From positions 24,619-88,618 of the forward strand of contig CAZTOW010000041.1 of the NCBI GenBank assembly GCA_964615375.1: DNA of 64,000 nucleotides, given 5' to 3'. A program made the position numbers and the translations under genes. This document shows, one piece after another, positions 27,438-36,778 of this stretch. The notes beneath the pieces were generated by a model, which worked only from the letters and a program-made list of their open reading frames with translations, ran no database searches and was not told the DNA's origin. Position 1 is the first letter of the stretch. Every line of letters begins with the position of its first letter. The DNA comes from CAZKWG01 sp964615375 (GTDB taxonomy: Bacteria; Myxococcota_A; UBA796; CAZKWG01).

Positions 27438-28900
27438 GCAAGTTGAACCTAAGCTCTCTCGTGGCCACCGCGACCGAGCACGAGGTCGACCTCTACGATC
27501 ACCTGGACCCTCCGGTGGATTGTGGCACCTACCTCTTGAGCGTCGAGCAGGCGTTGAGCCACGCCGACGACCCCCTGCTGACCGCCGGCGGGACGTTCAC
27601 GCTCGAGGTCCAGGGCCCCCGCCTTCGGCTGCTGCCCGAGCACGTGCTCGGCTGCTTCCCACCGCCCGGAGCGCGAGACATCGCCTGGAACCGGCTGCCG
27701 CACATCGCGCTGACGCGCCGCACCCTGCCCTGGGAGCGAAATGTCGCGGACTTCACGGACACCCAGCCCTGGATGGCGCTGCTGGTGCTCCGCGAGGGCG
27801 AGTACGCCGGGGTCGGGCCTGTCGCGACCACGGTAGGCGCGCTGCCCGAGTTTCTGCGGCCCGCCTATGTAGGCGTGAACACCAACACGCAGCTGCAGAT
27901 CATCCGCGTAAAGCAGGATCACCTCGCCGCGATCCTGATCGAAGAGCTGGACCTCAAGTTGTCCTGCCACGCCCGGCGCCTACCTGTTGGAGATCAGGAC
28001 GCTCGCGGCGATGAGGACGGCTTCATCGCCATCGTCATGTCCAACCGCCTCTGCGCGCCGGGAGTCCGCCACCTCGCCTGCCTGGTCTCGTTGGAGGGGC
28101 AGACCGCGGCGATCAAGGACCGAGACTTCGAGACCTTCCCGCCAGCCCAGTCTCAGGTGATCGGATGGGAGGCCACGCACACCTTCGTCGTACTTCACAG
28201 CTGGGAATTCACGACCGGCACAGACGGAGACTTCGAGGCGCTGGTTCGAAAGCTCGCGGTCGGTCGGCTCGGCGGTGAGACTGGCGCCGCGCGCTTGCCC
28301 TTGGATGCCGCAGACGCGAGCGCGCCGCGAACGGTCGCCTGGCAGGGGCCGCTGGCGCCCGAGCCTCCTCCTCGCGCACCGCTGATCGACACGGCCCAGG
28401 ATCTGGCGAGCTCCGCGTCGGAGGTGTCGAGCGCTGGTCAGGGCTCGGATCGGGCATTTTCGTTCGCTACGGCCTTCGAGCTGGGCCGGATGCTGACCCT
28501 CGCCAACCAGCCTGCGCTCTCGGCGCTGCAGCGCTTCCGCGCCGTGCCCTGGGATCTCCACCTGGATGTCGCGCTGGCGCGGGGCCTGCTCGCCGATCAT
28601 CCCGAGCTGGATCCCGAGTTCCTGGAGGATCTCCGCGCCGCGCTCCGGACGCACCACGAGCTCCCAATGCCCGATCTGGCGACGCTGTCCATGGCGGACC
28701 TCAGCGGCGTCGCGCGCCTCGACGCGAGCGTGCTGGCAGCGTTGACGGCCGCGCGCGGCGCGACGCAGGCTACCCGCGCAGCCGCTCTGGCAGCGCGGGC
28801 AGGGCGGGTCCGCCGCCTGGCCCCGACCCAGGGGGCGGACGCCGCCGAGGCCCCCTTCTCCGCCCTCCTGTCCGCGGTCGCCCACCGCGACGATCCCTAG
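27434..28900 (+). CDS. conserved-looking hypothetical protein of the giant-protein operon
   Basis: This 488-residue protein starts at ATG 27434, overlapping the stop of the giant gene (ATGA), so translation is coupled. It lacks a signal peptide. A mid-protein segment, RTLPWERNVADFTDTQPWMALLVLREGE, looks like a conserved-family signature, and the second half is Ala-rich and helical. I do not know a function. Close linkage and order with the next two genes suggest they act as one assembly. Confidence 0.65.
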   Translation: MSKLNLSSLVATATEHEVDLYDHLDPPVDCGTYLLSVEQALSHADDPLLTAGGTFTLEVQGPRLRLLPEHVLGCFPPPGARDIAWNRLPHIALTRRTLPWERNVADFTDTQPWMALLVLREGEYAGVGPVATTVGALPEFLRPAYVGVNTNTQLQIIRVKQDHLAAILIEELDLKLSCHARRLPVGDQDARGDEDGFIAIVMSNRLCAPGVRHLACLVSLEGQTAAIKDRDFETFPPAQSQVIGWEATHTFVVLHSWEFTTGTDGDFEALVRKLAVGRLGGETGAARLPLDAADASAPRTVAWQGPLAPEPPPRAPLIDTAQDLASSASEVSSAGQGSDRAFSFATAFELGRMLTLANQPALSALQRFRAVPWDLHLDVALARGLLADHPELDPEFLEDLRAALRTHHELPMPDLATLSMADLSGVARLDASVLAALTAARGATQATRAAALAARAGRVRRLAPTQGADAAEAPFSALLSAVAHRDDP

Positions 28901-28909
28901 GAGCCGCCC

Positions 28910-29770
28910 ATGGCCGACGCCATCCACCCGGCGGAGACCGCTCCGACCACCCATATGAAGGCGGCGGTCACGCTGCCCTTGCCCCAGGAGGCCCTCGCCG
29001 ATGTCGCCCAGCTCCCCGGCTCGCTGCTGGACTGGCTGGTCGATCTCGCGCTTCTCAAGCCGCTGCCGCTCTCGGCGCTGGTGCCGGACGCGGCCTGGCT
29101 GCCCCCCGAGTCCCTCCGATTCTTCCACGTGGACTGGCGTTGGACGGAGCGCCTGCTGGACGGCGCGCTGGCCGCAGGCAACCTGGGCCTCCAGGACGAG
29201 GTCTTGCATCGCCGGGTGATCGCGGACCTGCGCGGTCAGGTGGTCGCGCGCCTGCGCGAGCTCGCGGGAGAGCCGCTCCAGGAGGGCGAGGTGCCACTTG
29301 CGGCCTTCCCGATGACCGGCATGCTCCTGCGCTCTTCGCTGGTCCGGCGCTGGCCACGGATGGCGATTCGTGCCTACGCAGACGCGGAGGGGGCGCACAA
29401 GGTCCGCCTGATGCGGCGCGAGCAGCTCTCGCAGAGCCTGGTGCTGGTGCTGTTTCCAGGGACGCCTGCCCGGGTGGAGATCCAGGAGCCCTATGAGGGC
29501 GTGCAGTTCGGGCTGGAGCCGAGCGGGGACCCCGTCATGGTCTACAGCCTGACCTTGCGCGAGGAGGACGGCACCGCGCCGCCGGGTGAGGGCAATGTCG
29601 GCGCGTTCGTGAACGAGCTGGGGCGGGTGGAGCTCGCAGAGACGCACCAGAGCGTCATCGCCGGCCTCTGTGCCGCCCATCAGCGCTTCGTCGAGGTGAA
29701 CAGCAGGGGGCCCGCACTCCTGTCGCTGAACCTCCAGCAGCTCCCCTACGTCCAGATCTACGCCCGCTGA
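28910..29770 (+). CDS. hypothetical protein of the giant-protein operon
   Basis: This 286-residue protein has no signal peptide. A recognisable core, GMLLRSSLVRRWPRMAIRAY, is followed by LVLVLFPGTPARVEIQEPYEGVQFGLE, which suggests a compact beta-rich domain. It starts 9 bases after the preceding stop, with GGAG before the ATG, and ends 7 bases before the next start. The function is not recognised. Its place between the other large proteins supports a common complex. Confidence 0.65.
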   Translation: MADAIHPAETAPTTHMKAAVTLPLPQEALADVAQLPGSLLDWLVDLALLKPLPLSALVPDAAWLPPESLRFFHVDWRWTERLLDGALAAGNLGLQDEVLHRRVIADLRGQVVARLRELAGEPLQEGEVPLAAFPMTGMLLRSSLVRRWPRMAIRAYADAEGAHKVRLMRREQLSQSLVLVLFPGTPARVEIQEPYEGVQFGLEPSGDPVMVYSLTLREEDGTAPPGEGNVGAFVNELGRVELAETHQSVIAGLCAAHQRFVEVNSRGPALLSLNLQQLPYVQIYAR

Positions 29771-29777
29771 GGTCCCC

Positions 29778-32700
29778 ATGTCGAATGCGCTCCTGGTCCC
29801 CGTGCAGCTCGACGCCCTGGTCATCGACGACGCGAGCCCGATGTTCTCGATCGGGAAGAGCGGCCCGCTCACGGGGACCCCCGAGGCGCTGAAGAAGGGC
29901 GTACACCTTCACTGGGCGCTGCCCGACGGGCTATGTCGGACCCATACCGTGACGGAGCGCGACGCCCAGGGCGAGGTGGTTCGCACGGCCCTGCAGTTCG
30001 AGTCCCTGCCCGACCAGTGGCTCGTGGTGCGCCTGGAGGCACCCAGCACGGCACCCTGGGAGCGGACCCTGATGACGGCCCTGCTCGACCGGCGGCGCCG
30101 GCTCCACGCCTGGCTGGGCGACGCTCGCGCCGGGACGTGGACCGCGCTGTCCGAGCTGAGCGCCTGGCAGGGTGTCCCAACCGAGGCCGGCGGGCGCGAG
30201 CCTACCTGGCTCACCCTGGCGGGGGTGCTCCCTGGCGGAAGGATCGCCAACCCTGGGGGGACCGAGACACAGGCTGGCTTCAACCCGCTCGGCGCGGGCT
30301 CACCCGGACTGGCTGCGGCCTATTATCCGACCAGCCGATTCCGGTTTCACGACGATCTTTCGGGCGTGACGCGGGGCCCGTTGACCTATGTGGTGATCGG
30401 CTGGTATGCAAGCGTGGCGGATTGCGATCCGCTCTATCGTTCGAAATATCTCACGGATGAGATAGTCTCACCCATCCCCGAGCTGGCGCGCGCACGCTGG
30501 GCGGAGGAGCGCGGCTTCCGCGTCAGCGCGGGAAGCGCTCCGGCGGCGACCACGCTGGTGGATCCCGTCACCGGCACGACCTCGACCTTCGGCGGGACAT
30601 CCGCGTCCTTCCCAGACCATCTCGTGCTTCACGGCCAGGTCTACGAGGTCGCCTGGGGTGGAAAGGGGGGGCGCTACCAGGGATCGGGGCAGGGGCCGAG
30701 AGCGCCGCAGGTGGGGGTGTTTCAGACCGGGCAGGCCGCGCTGGCCACCCTCGTGGGCGCCGATGGTCACCCAGCCGGGCGCGCGCGGGCCGAAGCCGTG
30801 GGCGCGGGCCTGCTGCGAGAGCTGCCGCCGCGCGCCGATGGCGGAGGGGCGCTCTTCAGCCAGGCCGCGCGCACGCTGGGGGCGGGGCTGGTCCAGGAGC
30901 TGCATCGGCGCGGCTTTCGAGTCCTCGCCGACGACGGAGACGCGGAGCCTGGGCGAGCCTGGGCACGGCCGGTCTCTCCGGTGCTGGCTGTGCTGGGCGG
31001 AGGACGAAGCTTCCGACATGGTCATGATGGCCGCCACCAGCCAGACGGCGGCCTGCGTTGTCGTTGGCACGCCACGGGCCTGGTCAGCGCGCTCCTGATC
31101 GCGCAGGACCCAGGCGTCGAGGTCATCGGCGCGGACCTGCTGGAGGCGTTGGACCCGAGCGCGCTCTCGACCGGCGGCACGCTGGCGCTGGTGCCCGGGG
31201 AGCTCACGGCGGTGCTGGCCGAGCAGGCGCTGCTGGACCCAAGCAACGCGGAGCTGGCAGCCTGGGCCTGGGCGAAGCGCGCCCTCGCGGGGAAGACCGA
31301 GGCGGAGATGGTCGCCGCGGCAAAGGCTGCTGTCTCTGCCTTCCGCGTGCAGGCCGAGCTGGCGGCGGCCCAGGCCGACCCCGTTGCGGGTACAGTCGCC
31401 GAGGAGCTGTTCCTGGGGTTGGGGGTGTTGCCCAGCCCGATCACGCAGAACCCCTGGTGTCAGCCGTGGACGCCGCTGTTCGCGGACGTCTCCGTCAGCT
31501 TCTTTCCTTCGAAGGGGACGCCGCCCGCGCTGCTCCCGTTCTGGCGCCCCGGGCCGGTCGAGTACGGCCCCCTTCCGACCACGCTCTCGATGGACGCCAG
31601 CGGCGCCGTGAGCTGGACTGAGCGCGTTCCGCTCATCCCCGAGCTGGTGCGGCGGCCGATGGCGGAGCTGGAGCGGGGGGCGGAGCGGGGGAGGATCGCG
31701 GAGCGACTGGCGCTCGCGGACGGTCTGCGCTCGCTCGACCTGCTCTCTGGCGGCCTTGGCGCTTTCTACGAGACGATCCTTGCGAAAGGCTGGCCCGTCG
31801 CAGCCGGGGCCTGGAAGATCGGGCGGCTCCGGCTCGTCGACACCTACGGGACCTGGTTCACGCTGGTCGGGTCCAATTCGAACCCAGACCCAAGCCCTGC
31901 TACGGCGCGCTGCACGGAGCGCGCCATCGGGACGGTCGTGCGCTCCGCGGCTGATCGCGGCCTGCTGGAGCAGAACCCGCTTCGACCGCACGCGATCTGC
32001 CGGCCACGGCTCTCGGACTGGGGGCGCATCCACGCGCGCTGGCTCCCGGGACTGGACGACCCGGACCTGGCCGGCGACGGCACGGCGCTGCCTTGCGGCT
32101 TCCTGCTGCCGGATCACGTCGATCACAGCCTGGAGCTGTTCAGCGCGCTGGGCTTTCCGCTGGGGCAGGTCCGCGCGAAGCAGGGGCTGCCTCAATGGGA
32201 GCCGGGTCCTGGGGAGGTCTCTGGTGAGTCCCCGGTTCGGAACGCGGCCATGGCTGGACTGCGCGCCTGGCTGCTTCGGACCTCCGCGACTTTGCGCGAG
32301 CCCGCGCTCACCTCGTTCAGCCGGCTCGTCCAGCTCGCAGGTTTCACCATCCAGCGCGGTGCCGCCGGCACGGAGGCGCGCGGGCTGCTTTTTGGGCGGC
32401 CGCTCGCGGTGGCCCTGCTCGCGCTGCGTCTCGAGCTCAGGCGTGGCGCGCCCGCGCTCCCGTGGGGCATCCCCGTCTCGCTCGGTAGCCTCGCCCAACC
32501 CAATGACGGGCTCATCGCCTGGGGGCTGCCCGACGCAAATGGGGCGCTGAGCGCACTCTACAGTGTGCACTCCTCACTGCTGGCGGACGAGACCCTCGCC
32601 GCCGCCGAGCAGGGTGTGGCTCAGGGACAGCTCTTTGAGGGACTCTCGAACGGCGGAAGTGTGACGCTCTCCGACAAGAAGTGGACAAAGATACTCTTGA

Positions 32701-33089
32701 TCTTCGATCCCTACTCGGTGGTGTACCTCAGCTCGGGCCTGCTCCCACGCCTGCGGCTGGCACCCCAGCAGGACGCAATCTACGCTTCCCTTGGACGACT
32801 CTGCCCGGCCATTCGGGTGGGTCCTGTCCTGGTGGACCCGGAGAAGCCACGGCTCGCGGTCCCGGCGGTACACGGCTGCACATGGGTCTGGCAGGCCGAC
32901 GGGGTGGACGGACGCAACCCCTACGCGCTCCCCGTGATCGACCCCGTCACGCCGCGGGCGACACTGCCGTCCGGTCAGCGGCTCCAGTACGGGTGGATGC
33001 GTCTGCTCCCGCCGCGCGATCCCGTCGCCTGGGGGGGGCTGGATCCAGACGCGCAGGCGAGAATTCAGGCACTCAGTCTACTCGTTTGA
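29778..33089 (+). CDS. very large hypothetical protein closing the giant-protein operon
   Basis: This 1103-residue protein lacks a signal peptide. The N-terminus has VPVQLDALVIDD and KKGVHLHWALPDGL, and a later PLTYVVIGWYAS segment; these look like conserved family landmarks. A predicted helical, Ala-rich section (residues about 460-550) is followed by a C-terminal part containing GCTWVWQADGVDGRNPYALP. GAGGTCCCC precedes the ATG. It has no enzyme signature I can see. Size, lack of export signal and fixed neighbours fit a structural component exposed only after assembly or lysis, but this is a guess. Confidence 0.65.
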   Translation: MSNALLVPVQLDALVIDDASPMFSIGKSGPLTGTPEALKKGVHLHWALPDGLCRTHTVTERDAQGEVVRTALQFESLPDQWLVVRLEAPSTAPWERTLMTALLDRRRRLHAWLGDARAGTWTALSELSAWQGVPTEAGGREPTWLTLAGVLPGGRIANPGGTETQAGFNPLGAGSPGLAAAYYPTSRFRFHDDLSGVTRGPLTYVVIGWYASVADCDPLYRSKYLTDEIVSPIPELARARWAEERGFRVSAGSAPAATTLVDPVTGTTSTFGGTSASFPDHLVLHGQVYEVAWGGKGGRYQGSGQGPRAPQVGVFQTGQAALATLVGADGHPAGRARAEAVGAGLLRELPPRADGGGALFSQAARTLGAGLVQELHRRGFRVLADDGDAEPGRAWARPVSPVLAVLGGGRSFRHGHDGRHQPDGGLRCRWHATGLVSALLIAQDPGVEVIGADLLEALDPSALSTGGTLALVPGELTAVLAEQALLDPSNAELAAWAWAKRALAGKTEAEMVAAAKAAVSAFRVQAELAAAQADPVAGTVAEELFLGLGVLPSPITQNPWCQPWTPLFADVSVSFFPSKGTPPALLPFWRPGPVEYGPLPTTLSMDASGAVSWTERVPLIPELVRRPMAELERGAERGRIAERLALADGLRSLDLLSGGLGAFYETILAKGWPVAAGAWKIGRLRLVDTYGTWFTLVGSNSNPDPSPATARCTERAIGTVVRSAADRGLLEQNPLRPHAICRPRLSDWGRIHARWLPGLDDPDLAGDGTALPCGFLLPDHVDHSLELFSALGFPLGQVRAKQGLPQWEPGPGEVSGESPVRNAAMAGLRAWLLRTSATLREPALTSFSRLVQLAGFTIQRGAAGTEARGLLFGRPLAVALLALRLELRRGAPALPWGIPVSLGSLAQPNDGLIAWGLPDANGALSALYSVHSSLLADETLAAAEQGVAQGQLFEGLSNGGSVTLSDKKWTKILLIFDPYSVVYLSSGLLPRLRLAPQQDAIYASLGRLCPAIRVGPVLVDPEKPRLAVPAVHGCTWVWQADGVDGRNPYALPVIDPVTPRATLPSGQRLQYGWMRLLPPRDPVAWGGLDPDAQARIQALSLLV

Positions 33090-33102
33090 GTGGAGCGGAC
33101 TC

Positions 33103-34815
33103 ATGAGATCGATGGCAGTGCTTCTGTTGGTGATTCTCGTCGCCTGTACCTCCGCGAAGGACGACGCCACCGACACCGCCCAGCGCGACCTCGACGGCGA
33201 CGGCGACCCCGAGACCACCGACTGCGACGACCGCGACGAGGACGTTCACCACGACGCAGTGGAGATCAGGGGAGACGGAGTTGACAACGACTGCGACGGC
33301 CTCGAAGACGGCTACGACGACCGCGACGGGGACGGCGTGCTCTACAAGTTGGACGGGATTACGGTAGACTGCGACGACGAGGACGCCAGCGTCTACCCCG
33401 GCGCGCCCGAGCTCTGCGACGGAGCGGACCAGGACTGCGACGGCGTGGCCGATGACGGGGCGGAGGCGGTCGAGCTGGACGAGGTGTGCGGCAACGGGAT
33501 CGACGACGACTGCGATGGCGAGGTGGACGGCTGTGAGCGGGAGGGGGAGATTGGGGCCGAGGAGGCGGACGCCTGGTTCCTGGGGAGCACGGCGGGGTCC
33601 TTCGCCCTCGGGGGGCTGGGGCCGCCAGGGGACGTGACCGGGGACGGGATCGGCGACGCGGTCGTGCAGGATGGCGTCCTGGACGCCGATGGTGAGACCT
33701 GGACGACGCTGGTGTACGTCTACGCTGGCCCGGTCTCCGGCTCGCTCAACGATCAGGCGGCGGCGGCGGTGCTCAGCGATCTGGAGTCCTACTACGACCG
33801 CTCGGCGAGCGGCGATCTGGACGGGGACGGGCTCGCGGATCTGGCCTTCGGGAGAATGTATGGCTCAGGGTCCGCGTCTATCGACGTCTTCGCCGGCCCT
33901 GTTGCAGGTACGCTGGCTTTTGGTGACGCGGACGTCTCGCTGGCCAGCGAGGAGCCCGACACGCTCACCACGATCATGTCGCTCGGGGTGGGAGATCTGA
34001 ACGGAGACGGTGCTTCCGATCTGCTCGGGTCCGTGACCTGGCAGGACGCCTCGGATGCTTGCGCGCGGGCCGACCGAATCGTGGTCCACTACGGCCCCCT
34101 CTCGTCAGCGTCATCGTCGCTCGCGGACGCCGACGTGACGCTGGAGGGCGACAGCGACCATTGCTTCAGCGTGGCCACCTTCGCGGGCGACCTGAACGGG
34201 GATGGCGCGCGGGACCTCGCGGTGGGCACATCCTCTGCGGCCCTGAACTTCGGCGCGACCTACGTCCTGCTGGGTCCAGTCGCTGACACGCAGCTCGACG
34301 ACGCCGATGTGATCCTCTGGGGAGACGAGCTCGCGGGGTACCTGGGCGCAGACGTCGAGTCGGCGGGCGACATGGACGACGACGGGCGCGGCGACCTGTG
34401 GGTCATGAGCCTGGCGCGATCCTCCAACGGCGACGAATCGGGCGACGCCCAGCTCTTCCTGGGGGCGCGCGGAGGCGTCGAGACTAGCGCTACGGCCATC
34501 GTCTCGGGAAGGGAGGCGGGTGGTGCCACGGGGCTGGCGACCGGCGACCTGGACGGCGACGCGCAGCCCGATGTCGCCCTGGCCAGCGGGGTGTTCCCTG
34601 GCGAGGTCGGCGTGCTCTATGGCCCCCTGGAGGGCACAGCCACGCTGGATGACGCGGATCTGCTCATCCGCGGCGAGGAGGACGGCTGTCTCGGCTACGT
34701 CTATCTGTTCACGGGCGACACCTCCGGTGATGGCCTCGCGGATCTGCTGGCCTCGGATTACTGCCGAGACGGCTACGCCAGCGGCGCCTATCTGTTCACC
34801 ATGAGCGGCTGGTAG
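33103..34815 (+). CDS. MopE-type metal-binding and FG-GAP repeat lipoprotein
   Basis: This 570-residue protein has a lipoprotein signal with lipobox LVAC (Cys15). Residues about 25-145 hold Asp/Cys-rich repeats of the MopE putative metal-binding type, for example TDCDDRDEDV, VDNDCDG, VDCDDEDASVYPGA and CDGADQDCDG. The remainder is an FG-GAP propeller with blades such as GDLDGDGLADLAFG and GDLNGDGARDLAVG. It is probably an outer-surface, metal-stabilised adhesion or structural protein. It starts 13 bases after the giant-protein operon and precedes a paralogue by 9 bases, so it may be co-transcribed with both. Confidence 0.85.
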   Translation: MRSMAVLLLVILVACTSAKDDATDTAQRDLDGDGDPETTDCDDRDEDVHHDAVEIRGDGVDNDCDGLEDGYDDRDGDGVLYKLDGITVDCDDEDASVYPGAPELCDGADQDCDGVADDGAEAVELDEVCGNGIDDDCDGEVDGCEREGEIGAEEADAWFLGSTAGSFALGGLGPPGDVTGDGIGDAVVQDGVLDADGETWTTLVYVYAGPVSGSLNDQAAAAVLSDLESYYDRSASGDLDGDGLADLAFGRMYGSGSASIDVFAGPVAGTLAFGDADVSLASEEPDTLTTIMSLGVGDLNGDGASDLLGSVTWQDASDACARADRIVVHYGPLSSASSSLADADVTLEGDSDHCFSVATFAGDLNGDGARDLAVGTSSAALNFGATYVLLGPVADTQLDDADVILWGDELAGYLGADVESAGDMDDDGRGDLWVMSLARSSNGDESGDAQLFLGARGGVETSATAIVSGREAGGATGLATGDLDGDAQPDVALASGVFPGEVGVLYGPLEGTATLDDADLLIRGEEDGCLGYVYLFTGDTSGDGLADLLASDYCRDGYASGAYLFTMSGW

Positions 34816-34824
34816 GAGTTCTCC

Positions 34825-36750
34825 ATGTGGCTCACCCTGCTCCTGCTGGCCTGCGGCGATGACGACACGCAGGTCCTGCGTGACGAGGACGGCGACAGCG
34901 TCGCCAACGTCGAGGACTGCGCGCCCGATGACCCCTCCGTCAGCCCCGGACGGTCCGAGGACGCCTATGACGGTCTGGACAACGACTGCGATCCGTCCAC
35001 TCCCGACGACGATCTGGACGTAGACGGCTTCCTCCGCGCCGCGGACTGCGCGGACTCGGACGCCGACCGCTACCCCGGCGCGACCGAGATCTGCGACGAC
35101 AAGGACAACGACTGCGACGGCGCCGTCGACGACGAGGCCAGCGACGCCAGCACCTGGTGGCGCGACGACGACGGGGACGCCTACGGCGACGACGACGCCT
35201 CCTACACGGGCTGCGAGGCCCCAGTGGGCTACGCCGAGCAGTCCGGCGACTGCGACGACGACGACGACGCGGTCCACCCGGGCCGCTCGGAGGTCTGCGC
35301 CAACGGGGTCGATGACGACTGCGATGGGAGCAGCGAGAGCGACGACGGGATCTGCGCGTTCGAGGGCTTCATGTTCGCGGACGAGGCGGCCGACGCCTGG
35401 CTGTACGGTTCGGCTGTGGACGAGAGCTGCGGATATGCGGTGGCCGGGGTCGGCGATCTCGATGGCGACGGCGACGAGGAGGTCCTGATCGGCTGTCCGG
35501 GGCAGATCGTCGACGGGGCCTGGCAGGGTCAGGTCTGGCTGGAGGAGGGGCCCGTCTCGGGGGAGCGCTCGTTAGAGGACGCGGACGCCGGCGTCCACGT
35601 CGACCAGGACTTCGCCTCGCTCGGGGAGCGCCTCGGGCCCGCCCCGGACCTCGACGGGGACGGCTACGGCGGCGTCTGGATGGGCGGCTCAGGCATCGAC
35701 GGTCACGGTGGGGCGACGCTGGTGTTTCAGGCGCCGCTGAGCGGCGATCTGGACGAGCTGGACGCCGACCTGTGGATCAGCGGCGTGGGTGCCGATGTCG
35801 GGCCTACCACCTCTGTCTCCGACCTGGCCTGGCCGGGCGACTGGGGCGGCGACGGGATCGAGGACGTGCTGGTCGGCAGCGGCGGCATCAACGACGTCTC
35901 GCACACATCCGACGCCCACGCCTGGCTGTTGAGCGGCCCCTTGTCGGGCACGATGAACGTCTCGGACGCCTCGACGGCATTTACGTCGAACCTTGGGGAT
36001 ACCTACGAGACCCCGAGCTGGTTCGAGGACGGGACGCGCGTGGGCGCGCTCGAGGGCGCCGACGGCGTGTCCGGCCTGCTCATCGCGCAGCCCAGAGCCG
36101 ACGGCGACGGCGTGGACTCCGGGGCCATCTACCTCGTCACTGCAGCCGCGACGGGCGAGCAGGATCTCACCGACGGCGCCGCAGATGGGGTCTGGGTGGG
36201 CGAGCGGGCCGGAGACTGGGCAGGGTACGGTGGGGTCTCCACCGGGGACGTGGACGGAGACGGCCACACCGATCTGCTCATCGCCGCGCCCGGCGTGGAC
36301 GACGACGGGATCGATCAGGGCGCCCTGTATGTCGAGCTCTCGCCCTGGAACACGGACGGCCTCGTCCGAAGCCTCAGCGACGCGGACATCCAGCTCAGCA
36401 CAACGCGCCAGTATGCCGGGTGGCACCACGCGATCGTGCCGGACGTGAGCGGGGATGAGGCGCCTGATCTGCTGATCGCCGCCGATGCTGGTGCGCCGTT
36501 GGTGTGGCTGGTCGAAGGGCCGCTGGAGGCGGGCGCCTGGGATCTCGATGATCTGGCCGGCGCGACCATCTGGGGCACGACCGACCCGCCGGAGCGCCGC
36601 GTCGAGAGCGTGGGCGCCGCTGACACGGACGGCGACGGGATCGCGGATGTCCTGCTGGGGCACCCCAACAACGACCTGGAGCTGGGCGACCGGGCGAGCG
36701 GGGACAACCGCGGCGGTGTGTTCGTGCTCCTAGGGCGACCAGGATACTAA
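34825..36750 (+). CDS. MopE-type metal-binding and FG-GAP repeat lipoprotein (paralogue)
   Basis: This 641-residue paralogue has a very short lipoprotein signal, MWLTLLLLAC (Cys10), without the usual basic residues. GGAG lies well placed before the ATG, so the start seems correct. Residues about 20-175 hold four or five MopE-type units (CDDKDNDCDG, GDCDDDDDAVHPG, VDDDCDG). FG-GAP blades follow (GDLDGDGDEEVLIG, GDVDGDGHTDLLIAAPG). It is probably exported and surface-displayed with its neighbour. The extreme Asp content over 150 residues reflects repeat expansion. Confidence 0.85.
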   Translation: MWLTLLLLACGDDDTQVLRDEDGDSVANVEDCAPDDPSVSPGRSEDAYDGLDNDCDPSTPDDDLDVDGFLRAADCADSDADRYPGATEICDDKDNDCDGAVDDEASDASTWWRDDDGDAYGDDDASYTGCEAPVGYAEQSGDCDDDDDAVHPGRSEVCANGVDDDCDGSSESDDGICAFEGFMFADEAADAWLYGSAVDESCGYAVAGVGDLDGDGDEEVLIGCPGQIVDGAWQGQVWLEEGPVSGERSLEDADAGVHVDQDFASLGERLGPAPDLDGDGYGGVWMGGSGIDGHGGATLVFQAPLSGDLDELDADLWISGVGADVGPTTSVSDLAWPGDWGGDGIEDVLVGSGGINDVSHTSDAHAWLLSGPLSGTMNVSDASTAFTSNLGDTYETPSWFEDGTRVGALEGADGVSGLLIAQPRADGDGVDSGAIYLVTAAATGEQDLTDGAADGVWVGERAGDWAGYGGVSTGDVDGDGHTDLLIAAPGVDDDGIDQGALYVELSPWNTDGLVRSLSDADIQLSTTRQYAGWHHAIVPDVSGDEAPDLLIAADAGAPLVWLVEGPLEAGAWDLDDLAGATIWGTTDPPERRVESVGAADTDGDGIADVLLGHPNNDLELGDRASGDNRGGVFVLLGRPGY

Positions 36751-36778
36751 TATATAAAGTATAATCGGAGGAGAACGC
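36751..36778 (+). promoter_or_regulatory. AT-rich promoter-like box and strong RBS
   Basis: Immediately after the preceding stop an AT-rich stretch (TATATAAAGTATAAT, 36751-36765) includes TATAAA and TATAAT boxes, followed by GGAGGAGA at 36767-36774. Such AT content is rare here and suggests a private promoter or a highly accessible start for the next gene. The TATAAT lies too close to the ATG for a normal leader, so a leaderless or short-leader message, or only easier initiation, is possible. Confidence 0.4.

Noticed and set aside
30468..32570. A 700-codon minus-strand frame opposite the 1103-residue protein
   Set aside because: It is antisense to a protein with consistent operon spacing, and its composition (Arg/Gln/Pro) marks it as a shadow frame.
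33103..36750. Asp/Cys repeats as a CRISPR array or DNA tandem repeat
   Set aside because: The periodicity comes from protein repeats (MopE and FG-GAP units) with varied DNA sequence; there are no uniform repeats and spacers.
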